Below, piece by piece: positions 7,414 through 13,981 of a DNA stretch of 13,981 bases. A program made the position numbers and the translations under genes. Location: NCBI GenBank assembly GCA_030612785.1, contig JAUWNF010000028.1, positions 1 through 13,981 of the forward strand. The letters are read 5' to 3'. Source of the DNA: Phycisphaerales bacterium. Its GTDB lineage: Bacteria > Planctomycetota > Phycisphaerae > UBA1845. Under the pieces are notes generated by a model that saw only the letters and a program-made list of their open reading frames with translations, was not told where the DNA came from and made no database searches. Numbering within the stretch: position 1 is the stretch's first letter; every line of letters begins with the position of its first letter.

Positions 7414-8063
7414 TGCACGCCGTTGACCGCGGACCCGAGCCGCCGGGTCTCAAGCCCATCCGCAAGAGGCTCACGCCCCGATGGGTCGCATATTATCGTG
7501 ACGGAAAAGGAAGAAAGCCAACCGACTCCAAGTGGCGAGATTTTCACGAGAATGTCAGCAAGGTCTTTTGCAGCCTCTGCGCGTATTGCGAGGACAACTG
7601 CAAAGGCGATGTGGAGCACTTTCGTCCCAAGAGCAAGTTCCCTGAGAAAGTCTACGAGTGGACAAACTGGGTTCTGGCGTGCCCTACCTGCAACACCAAG
7701 AAAGGCCGACGGTGGCCTACGGGCGGTTACGTGGACCCTTGTGCCCAAGCGCTGTCCGCCCAGCCTGAATCGCACTTTGACTTCGATACCAAAACCGGCG
7801 AGATCATTGTCCAGACCGGCCAAACCATCGCGCGACGTCGAAAGGCCGACAAGACGATCACGGACCTGGGGCTAAACACCTATCACCACCTTAAGGCGCG
7901 CATTGGCTGGCTGCATTTGGTTTCCAAAGCTTTGCAGGGTCGAACCGCTGATGACCCGGCTAATAAGGAAATCGTCAGGCTTGTAGCTTCGCGCGAATCC
8001 AGATTATCCAGCATCACCCGAACTTACCTCGACGAACAGGGCTACACATACGACGAGGGCTGA
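7413..8063 (+). CDS. HNH endonuclease of a Septu-like defence operon (PtuB-like)
   Basis: This 216-residue protein is a likely effector nuclease that degrades or nicks DNA on infection. The beta-beta-alpha-metal core is visible: CAYC (56-59), DVEHFRPKSKF (66-76) with the first His69, WTNWVLACPTCNTKKG (83-98) with Asn85 and a Cys90-Cys93 pair, so four cysteines can hold a structural zinc. The third position is Asn94 rather than His, which is frequent in HNH enzymes. The opening (RGPEP..L) and the layout match the HNH family found with PtuA and with some retrons. Translation is coupled to the ATPase gene through TAATG. No reverse transcriptase or obvious retron RNA is present, which favours a stand-alone Septu-like pair. 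The stop at 8063 lies 7 bases from the convergent stop of the broken BI-1 gene. Confidence 0.8.
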   Translation: MHAVDRGPEPPGLKPIRKRLTPRWVAYYRDGKGRKPTDSKWRDFHENVSKVFCSLCAYCEDNCKGDVEHFRPKSKFPEKVYEWTNWVLACPTCNTKKGRRWPTGGYVDPCAQALSAQPESHFDFDTKTGEIIVQTGQTIARRRKADKTITDLGLNTYHHLKARIGWLHLVSKALQGRTADDPANKEIVRLVASRESRLSSITRTYLDEQGYTYDEG

Positions 8064-8070
8064 GGGCCAA

Positions 8071-8570
8071 CTAATCCCGCGACATGAGCAGGCGTAGCAC
8101 GTACCAGAACATCAGCGCCACCGACGCGAACAGCTCCAACGCCGCACCGACATAGCGGTCGCGCGGATAGTGGTGCAGTACGTTCGAGGTGTCGTACAGG
8201 ATCGACGCGCCGGCGAACGCGATCATCAGCACGCTGAACAGTGGACCCAGCGTGAATCGGCCGCAACGAACGCGCCCAGGGTAGCGTATTGCCCGCCCCG
8301 CGACTTGGCAGTATGAGCCGCCCGACTCGCGAACCAGCCTACGACCATGAACCCACCGAGCACGGTCAGCCAACCGCCCGGGAGCGTGACCAGCGTACTG
8401 GCGATGGATTCGGCCGCTCCGCCGGCAAAGATCGCGACCTCTATCACCATGAAGGCCAAAATGGCCCCAAACAAGGTGATGTAGGTCTTGCGAATGAACT
8501 CGGCCCGCACGTCCACGCCCTGGGCCCAGACGGCCCCGGGCACCGCCCGCATCTCCATTACGTCGCTCAT
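8071..8570 (-). pseudogene. Bax inhibitor-1/YccA family membrane protein, broken by an internal out-of-frame deletion
   Basis: BI-1/YccA proteins have six or seven membrane helices and modulate proteases or ion leakage. Here the start is sound (ATG 8570, AGGAGA seven bases upstream) and the first 104 residues look normal, with helices in KTYITLFGAILAFMVIEVAI and GGWLTVLGGFMVVGWF. After GQYATLGAFVAA the frame runs into a stop within ten codons (protein end near 8226). The family C-terminus continues in another frame from 8256: FTLGPLFSVLMIAFAGASIL, YDTSNVLHHYPRDRYVGA and FASVALMFWYVLRLL, ending at the stop 8073-8071. Compared with the usual 230-250 residues, about 70-80 residues (two or three helices) are missing at about 8255-8262. 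The remainder is 500 bases, not a multiple of three. A sequencing or assembly error could create the frameshift but hardly the missing helices. Confidence 0.8.
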
Positions 8571-8614
8571 CGCGCTCTCTCCTGTCATCAACCGAATCGT
8601 CCGCGCTTTCACCC

Positions 8615-8620
8615 ATTATA
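8615..8620 (-). promoter_or_regulatory. Possible -10 box of the BI-1 family gene
   Basis: The minus strand reads TATAAT here, 44 bases before the BI-1 start at 8570. The nearest -35-like sequence, TTGACC, is only 10 bases upstream of it, too close to pair with it, so only the -10 box is supported. Confidence 0.35.
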
Positions 8621-8710
8621 CAGAGCCTGGGGTCAATCAGCGACCAACGCGCAGATTTCCGGTTCCGCTTCCGGCTGGTTTGTGTAATGGTGTTCCACCA
8701 GGGACGCGGC

Positions 8711-8716
8711 TATAAT
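8711..8716 (+). promoter_or_regulatory. Possible -10 box of the antiporter gene
   Basis: A consensus TATAAT lies 49 bases before the GTG start of the antiporter. The hexamer 17 bases upstream (TGGTGT, 8688-8693) is a poor -35. With the divergent box at 8615-8620 this 195-base gap (8571-8765) probably holds both promoters; nothing else was recognised in it. Confidence 0.4.
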
Positions 8717-8765
8717 CGCCCGCTTTGAATCGGCGCGAAGTTCGTTTGAAGACGAGTCTCACCCC

Positions 8766-9836
8766 GTGTTTACCCAGTGGCTGTACGGCGATTCGCCTAC
8801 GACGTGGGCGCTCCTGCTCGAAATAATGGTTGCCGGGGCGATCGTTATCGCGGCGGGCTCGAGGCTGACCCGCCTGGCCGACCGGCTGGCTGACGACCTC
8901 AAGCTCGGGTCCGCCTGGGTGGGCATGCTGCTGCTGGCCACGGTGACCAGCCTGCCCGAACTGGTGACCGGCTGCACCGCGGTGTGGATCGAGAACACCG
9001 GGATGGCCTTCGCCGCCATCTACGGCAGTTGCAGCTTCAATATCGTTATCATCGTGCTGGTCAACGCGGTCATCGGGGGTGGTTCGGTGCTGTCCGGAGC
9101 GACCGCGACCCACCGGCTCCCCAGCGTCCTGGGCACCGCCCTGATTACCACCTCCCTCATCGCCGTCATGTTGGTGGGCAAGTTTGCCGACCAGGGTGTG
9201 ACGGCCCAACTCATCGAATTGGGTTGCGTGGTGGTGATTCCGGCGATCTACTTCTGCGGCCTGGTCATGGTCAACCGGTTCGAGGCCAACGCGATGGCCA
9301 CGGTAGTCGATGAATCGGCGGAGCGCGTCCGGCCGCCCAAGCGCTTCTACTGGGCGGTGGGTATCCTGTCCGCGATTCTGGTGGCGTCATCGTGGTGGTT
9401 GGCCCAGGTGGGCAACGTGCTCAGTGACCATCCCATCGGCGTGCTCGGCGGCCGATCGCTGGGTGCCACCTTCGTGGGTGCGGCCTTTCTGGCCATCGCG
9501 ACCTCGCTCCCGGAGATTGTTACCAGCCTCGCCGCGATAAAGCTGGGCAACGTGAACCTGGCACTGGGCAACATCTTCGGCAGCAACATGTTCAACATCT
9601 TCGTGATCCCGTTTTTGAAGGGAGTATCGCTGCTTAGGGGCGACGCCCTGCTCATGCACGGTCCGGACTTCCAACTGCCCCAGGCCACCATCGCCGGGCT
9701 GCTGCCCATTCTGCTCACCTCGATTGCGATGGCCGGGCTGACCTACGGCACGCGCCGGCAGTTCTTCCGCTTCGGAATCGACTCGGTACTGATCGCCGTA
9801 GTCTACGGCGTGGGCATGATTCTGCTGCTATCGTAG
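8766..9836 (+). CDS. Calcium/sodium antiporter, CaCA family (YrbG-like)
   Basis: This 356-residue inner-membrane protein probably exchanges Na+ or H+ for Ca2+. It has the two inverted alpha repeats of the Na_Ca_ex family. Repeat 1 is ATVTSLPELVTG (58-69, Glu65) with IYGSCSFNI (85-93, Ser88 and Asn92). Repeat 2 is IATSLPEIVTSLAAIKLGN (244-262, Glu250) with IFGSNMFNI (270-278, Ser273 and Asn277). About ten hydrophobic segments are visible, with a short charged loop between the halves (about 171-195). The two glutamates and the paired Ser/Asn positions that bind ions in characterised exchangers are present; repeat 1 has Cys89 where Asn is usual, at a position I do not expect to be a ligand. The start is GTG 8766, since the next Met (residue 21) would cut the first helix. 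The ribosome site is weak (GACGAG). mqnE follows after 26 bases. Confidence 0.9.
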   Translation: MFTQWLYGDSPTTWALLLEIMVAGAIVIAAGSRLTRLADRLADDLKLGSAWVGMLLLATVTSLPELVTGCTAVWIENTGMAFAAIYGSCSFNIVIIVLVNAVIGGGSVLSGATATHRLPSVLGTALITTSLIAVMLVGKFADQGVTAQLIELGCVVVIPAIYFCGLVMVNRFEANAMATVVDESAERVRPPKRFYWAVGILSAILVASSWWLAQVGNVLSDHPIGVLGGRSLGATFVGAAFLAIATSLPEIVTSLAAIKLGNVNLALGNIFGSNMFNIFVIPFLKGVSLLRGDALLMHGPDFQLPQATIAGLLPILLTSIAMAGLTYGTRRQFFRFGIDSVLIAVVYGVGMILLLS

Positions 9837-9862
9837 GCAGCGCCAACGAGAGCCACTCTACG

Positions 9863-11038
9863 ATGGGCAACCCGGACAACCTCACCGATATCGCCGAACG
9901 TATTGACAGCGGGACGCGGCTGGGCTTCGAGGATGGCGTACGGCTGTTGCGCACGCGGGACATCCACACGCTCGGGCGCCTGGCGGACCTCGTCCGCCGC
10001 CGCAAGCACGGCGATGCGGCCTACTACAACGTCAACCGGCATATCAACTACACCAACCTGTGCGTGCTGCGCTGCAAGTTCTGCTCGTTCTACAAGCCCT
10101 GGTCGCCGGAAGCCAAGGACGGCTACACGCTGACGGTGAACCAGGTGGTCGCGCGGGCGCGCGAGGCCTACCAGCGCGGCGCGACCGAGGTCCACATCGT
10201 CGGCGGATTGCACCCCAAGCTGCCGTTCTCGTACTACACCGACATGTGCGCCGCCATCAGGGAAGCCTGCCCGCGTTTGCACATCAAGGCTTTCACCGCC
10301 ATCGAGATCATCCACCTTGCACGCATCGCCAAGCCGCGCCGGACCATCTCCGAGGTGCTCACCGAGCTGCGCGCCGCCGGGCTCGACTCACTGCCCGGAG
10401 GCGGGGCGGAGATCTTCGACGACCGGGTCCACGACGAAGCCTTCCAGAACAAGGTCGGCGAAGCGGAGTGGTTCGACGTGCATCGGGCGGCCCACGAACT
10501 GGGCATTTTCACCAACGCCACCATGCTCTACGGCCACGTCGAGACGCTCGAAGAGCGCGTGGGGCACCTGCTCAAGCTGCGCGCGCACCAGGACGAGTCG
10601 CAGGCCTCTTGCCCGGCGCGGTTCAACTGTGTCGTACCCCTGTCATTCATACCGGAGGGCAGCGCCCTGGATGACCTCCCCGGGCCTACCGGTCTGGACG
10701 ACCTGCGCACGCTGGCGGTCAGCCGCCTGATGCTCGACAACTTCGACCACGTCAAGGCCTTTTGGATCATGCTCTCGCCGAAGCTGGCCCAGGTGTCGCT
10801 GAATTGGGGCGTGGACGATATCGACGGCACCGTGGTGGACTACGACATCACCAGGCGCGAGGGTGGCGGCACCAGACGTCAGGAACTATCGGTGGACAAG
10901 CTCCAGCGGCTGATCCGCGAAGCCGGTTTTGTCCCCACGGAACGCGATTCATCGTATCGCCGGGTGATTCGCCGGGAGGGCTCCTGGTCCGTCGAGGACC
11001 AGGACTTCAGCGTGTCGTTTGGCGTTCGAGGCGAGTAG
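9863..11038 (+). CDS. mqnE: Aminofutalosine synthase MqnE (radical SAM, menaquinone synthesis)
   Basis: MqnE joins 3-[(1-carboxyvinyl)oxy]benzoate to the adenosyl group of SAM to form 6-amino-6-deoxyfutalosine in the futalosine route to menaquinone. The 391-residue protein carries the radical-SAM cluster motif CVLRCKFCSFYK (67-78; Cys67, Cys71, Cys74). Family signatures are INYTN, GATEVHIVGGLHPKLPFSYY, HIKAFTAIEI, GLDSLPGGGAEIFDD, NATMLYGHVET, LPGPTGLDDLRTLAVSRLML, FWIMLSPKLAQ and a C-terminal VPTERDSSYR. HIKAFTA plus these blocks favour MqnE over the related MqnC and CofH. Near ESQASCPARFNCVVPLSF there seem to be a few extra residues, including two Cys, where homologues read about 'DETGGFQAFIPLAF' (from memory). 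The start ATG 9863 has only a weak GAGAG upstream. The gene probably shares a transcript with the antiporter. No other mqn gene is in the window. Confidence 0.92.
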   Translation: MGNPDNLTDIAERIDSGTRLGFEDGVRLLRTRDIHTLGRLADLVRRRKHGDAAYYNVNRHINYTNLCVLRCKFCSFYKPWSPEAKDGYTLTVNQVVARAREAYQRGATEVHIVGGLHPKLPFSYYTDMCAAIREACPRLHIKAFTAIEIIHLARIAKPRRTISEVLTELRAAGLDSLPGGGAEIFDDRVHDEAFQNKVGEAEWFDVHRAAHELGIFTNATMLYGHVETLEERVGHLLKLRAHQDESQASCPARFNCVVPLSFIPEGSALDDLPGPTGLDDLRTLAVSRLMLDNFDHVKAFWIMLSPKLAQVSLNWGVDDIDGTVVDYDITRREGGGTRRQELSVDKLQRLIREAGFVPTERDSSYRRVIRREGSWSVEDQDFSVSFGVRGE

Positions 11039-11060
11039 TTGCCTCTGCCGCAAATGACAC

Positions 11061-11085
11061 CGGATACAATCGCAGCACGTATCCG
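11061..11085. terminator. Stem-loop between convergent genes, possible bidirectional terminator
   Basis: CGGATAC (11061-11067) and GTATCCG (11079-11085) form a perfect 7-bp stem around an 11-base loop. It lies 23 bases after the mqnE stop and 12 bases after the convergent 98-codon gene stop. No clear U-tract follows on either strand, so terminator function is only suggested by position. Confidence 0.35.
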
Positions 11086-11096
11086 TCTTGTCGCAG

Positions 11097-11393
11097 CTAA
11101 TCAGCGTCTTGCTTAACGCCGGCTTCGTCCGGCGTGAGCGTCAGAATCATACTCACACAGAGCTGCTCATCACGCGCGAGCACGCCGTCGGCGATCCGCC
11201 AGACCAGATCCTGTCGCTCTGAAGGTTTGAGTTGCTCGAAACACGGCGACAATGCGATGAAGCGATAGAGTTTCGTCTGGGGGACAGGCTCGACATCCAA
11301 GTCAACGGGGTCGATTCCGGCCACCTTCAACCCGTTATTGAGGGCCTCGGTCAGCTTGTCCACAAATGGGGGTGGCGAACTCAGCGTAGACAT
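11097..11393 (-). CDS. Small hypothetical protein with a BolA-like pattern, partner of the HEPN gene
   Basis: I do not recognise this 98-residue protein with certainty. It has no signal peptide or membrane segment, and is mildly acidic. Its pattern is a helix (VDKLTEALNNGL, 11-22), a strand (TKLYRFIALSPCF, 40-52), then KPSERQDLVWRIADGVL (56-72), a strand VSMILTLTPDE (80-90) and a short acidic tail. This resembles the order in BolA proteins ('F.g.s...RH..V...L...l....l.l.tltP.E'), with Arg60 in the place of the conserved BolA Arg, but Gln for His. That resemblance is my reading, not a search result. The ATG (11393) overlaps the upstream HEPN gene by 13 bases, and AAGGA stands nine bases before it, so the two are translated together. 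A role as antitoxin or partner of the HEPN protein is inferred from position. Confidence 0.6.
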   Translation of the reverse strand: MSTLSSPPPFVDKLTEALNNGLKVAGIDPVDLDVEPVPQTKLYRFIALSPCFEQLKPSERQDLVWRIADGVLARDEQLCVSMILTLTPDEAGVKQDAD

Positions 11394-11821
11394 GGCTTCA
11401 ATTCCTTCACTTTCCCGAGAAACGTGTTTGCGTCGTCAATATCGTGGCTTCGGGTTGCATACCGACCATAAACGGCCCAGGTTTCACAAACCTGTTTGAG
11501 AGACTGTGACAACCGATTGCTCCCGCGCTGTTCCCATGCCTCGATTTGCTCCCAGACCTCGGGCAACCGGCCGAGCAGTTCGTCCAGGTCATGTTGACGG
11601 TAACAGAGGAACCAGATCGGCCTTCGGTCTTCTGTCAGGTCTGCGGAGTTTCGGGTGGATTGGAGCCATACGTACTTCTCGATGAGCTTGGCTTTCAGGA
11701 GGCATTCAACGACGTAGCCGCCCAGGTAGATCGCACCGTTGGCCCGGGCATTGTTCCTGGAAGCCGCGAGATACCTAGCATCGTCGTACCGGCGGTCCGC
11801 AGCTGATTCGGCCTCAGCCAC
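11381..11821 (-). CDS. HEPN-domain protein
   Basis: HEPN proteins are all-helical and include RNases and inactive scaffolds in toxin-antitoxin and anti-phage systems. This 146-residue protein shows the usual layout: a first helix pair (YDDARYLAAS, then ANGAIYLGGYVVECLLKAKL, 28-46), RQHDLDELLGRLPEVWE (75-91) and a last helix pair with YGRYATRSHD (118-127). R120-x5-H126 fits the HEPN R-x(4-6)-H nuclease motif, so RNase activity is possible. The start is uncertain. The only start codon in frame after an upstream stop is GTG 11821; an ATG at 11865 opens the neighbouring frame (MAGKGSRKAPIFARMWL) and could be the real N-terminus if a one-base shift lies near 11821. GC is low here (48% in 11401-11460). 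The downstream 98-codon gene overlaps by 13 bases. Confidence 0.7.
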   Translation of the reverse strand: MAEAESAADRRYDDARYLAASRNNARANGAIYLGGYVVECLLKAKLIEKYVWLQSTRNSADLTEDRRPIWFLCYRQHDLDELLGRLPEVWEQIEAWEQRGSNRLSQSLKQVCETWAVYGRYATRSHDIDDANTFLGKVKELKPCLR

Positions 11822-11916
11822 ATACGCGCGAAGATCGGCGCCTTCCTGCTACCCTTACCAGCCATAGTGTGCCATCCCAACCGATCTATTCAGCGTCGTC
11901 AAGACGTCGCCTGGGG

Positions 11917-11940
11917 GGTGGTGGGCGCTGCTCACCCTAC
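11917..11940. repeat. REP-like hairpin just downstream of the pckA stop
   Basis: GGTGGGC (11920-11926), loop GCT and GCTCACC (11930-11936) form a 7-bp stem with one G-T pair. On the minus strand it reads GTAGGGTGAGCAGCGCCCAC, resembling the dispersed 'GTAGGGTGGGC...GCCCACC' palindromes of many GC-rich genomes. It starts 3 bases beyond the pckA stop and lacks a U-tract, so it looks more like a repeat than a classical terminator, though it could protect the 3' end of the mRNA. Confidence 0.45.
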
Positions 11941-11942
11941 AA

Positions 11943-13598
<1,656 letters not shown>

Positions 13599-13613
13599 GT
13601 CCAGTTCCTCAGA

Positions 13614-13644
13614 GAATTGAGAATTGAGAATTGAGAATTGAGAA
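13614..13644. repeat. Heptamer tandem array 1 (GAATTGA x4)
   Basis: Four perfect copies of GAATTGA (13614-13641) are followed by GAA. The array ends a few bases from the pckA ribosome binding site, within its 5' leader. It is related, in inverted orientation, to the array at 13692-13726. Confidence 0.85.
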
Positions 13645-13691
13645 CGGAAAACGAGGGGGCGCAGGCAGCCGCTCACAAAGTCATGTCGTTT

Positions 13692-13726
13692 TTCAATTTT
13701 CAGTTCTCAATTTTCAATTTTCAATT
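13692..13726. repeat. Heptamer tandem array 2 (TTCAATT x5, inverted relative to array 1)
   Basis: Five contiguous heptamers, TTCAATT, TTCAGTT, CTCAATT, TTCAATT and TTCAATT, are near reverse complements of array 1. Together the arrays could form a long imperfect hairpin around a loop of about 50 bases. They fill the gap between the aminotransferase stop (13730) and the pckA start. Confidence 0.85.
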
Positions 13727-13729
13727 TCT

Positions 13730-13981
13730 TCACGTCCAATCCCGCACGAGTTTCCGATCCCCGATGTACAGTTCGTTGGGCGAATTCAGATCGAGAGCCC
13801 ACTTCATCCGCTCGATTCCCTGGGTGATGTCCTTGATGGACCCGCAGGTGGACAAGCGCAGGTAGCCCTCCATCCCGAATTCGACGCCCGGCACGGTGAC
13901 CACCCGCACCTTGTCGAGCAAGAATTGGGAGAGTTTGGTTGAGTCCTTGCCGTAGACGCTGAAGTCCGCGAAGCAGTAGAA
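13730..13981 (-). CDS. PLP-dependent class I/II aminotransferase, C-terminal part only
   Basis: The last 83 codons of a gene that runs in from beyond the window end. The protein starts at FYCFADFSVYGKDSTKL and continues with LLDKVRVVTVPGVEFG, EGYLRLSTCGSIKDI and GIERMKWAL. This is the C-terminal small domain of aspartate-type aminotransferases, where the Arg of YLRLS binds the substrate alpha-carboxylate. The active-site lysine lies outside the window. An unusual tail, DLNSPNELYIGDRKLVRDWT, follows the last family helix. The exact substrate cannot be told from this part. If it is an aspartate aminotransferase, it would make oxaloacetate, the PckA substrate; pckA is on the same strand 132 bases downstream. 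Confidence 0.85.
   Translation of the reverse strand, partial: FYCFADFSVYGKDSTKLSQFLLDKVRVVTVPGVEFGMEGYLRLSTCGSIKDITQGIERMKWALDLNSPNELYIGDRKLVRDWT

Noticed and set aside
7275..7823. Minus-strand open frame over the ATPase-HNH junction
   Set aside because: It overlaps two genes with intact motifs, and its sequence resembles no known protein.
8631..8636. TTGACC as -35 box of the BI-1 gene (minus strand)
   Set aside because: Only 10 bases separate it from the TATAAT at 8620-8615, too short for sigma70 recognition.
8637..9209. Minus-strand open frame upstream of and over the antiporter
   Set aside because: It is rich in His, Gln, Gly and Arg, as expected for the reverse of a membrane-protein gene, and covers the likely promoter region.
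13599..13676. N-terminal extension of PckA by 26 codons
   Set aside because: It consists largely of translated heptamer repeat; the ATG at 13598 has its own ribosome site and fits the family start.
13611..13730. CRISPR-like array
   Set aside because: Units are contiguous 7-mers with no spacers.

Overview
The window looks like chromosomal DNA from a GC-rich, free-living bacterium, most likely a member of the Planctomycetota. That assignment is an inference. It rests on the gene mix (eukaryote-type GH13_8 branching enzyme, futalosine-route menaquinone gene mqnE, ATP-dependent PEPCK), on the GC-rich codon use, and on two repeat types I associate with that phylum: a CCCACCGC-TAAA-GCGGTGGG-type palindrome and AATTGAG heptamer arrays. 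No rRNA, tRNA or CRISPR array was seen.

Layout. (1) Positions 1-529: the 5' part of a REP-associated tyrosine transposase (RAYT, HUH family) on the minus strand, cut by the window edge, with two REP-like hairpins beside it. The second hairpin supplies the last codons and stop codon of glgB. (2) 492-3935, minus strand: glgB (branching enzyme) and, upstream of it, truD (tRNA pseudouridine-13 synthase). (3) 4006-5953, plus strand: a good sigma70-type promoter, eno (enolase), and an overlapping FtsB/DivIC-like membrane coiled-coil gene. (4) 6058-8063, plus strand: a two-gene AAA ATPase + HNH nuclease operon that resembles the Septu (PtuA-PtuB) anti-phage system. (5) 8071-8570, minus strand: a Bax-inhibitor-1/YccA-family gene broken by an internal out-of-frame deletion. 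(6) 8766-11038, plus strand: a CaCA-family Na+/Ca2+ antiporter and mqnE. (7) 11097-11821, minus strand: a HEPN-domain protein overlapping a 98-residue protein with a BolA-like pattern, perhaps a toxin-antitoxin-like or defence pair. (8) 11943-13981, minus strand: pckA preceded by an inverted pair of heptamer arrays, and the 3' end of a class I aminotransferase.

Functionally the backbone is central carbon metabolism around PEP and glycogen (eno, pckA, the aminotransferase that may feed oxaloacetate, glgB), plus tRNA modification, respiration-quinone synthesis, cell division and ion transport. Set into this are two accessory pairs of lower GC: a 60-base sample inside the ATPase gene (6061-6120) is 52% GC and one inside the HEPN gene (11401-11460) is 48%, against 70% in eno (4621-4680) and 62% in pckA (12541-12600). 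The best candidates for something under-described are the HEPN/BolA-like pair and the REP-derived end of glgB. The AAA/HNH operon is probably a known type of defence system, though divergent.
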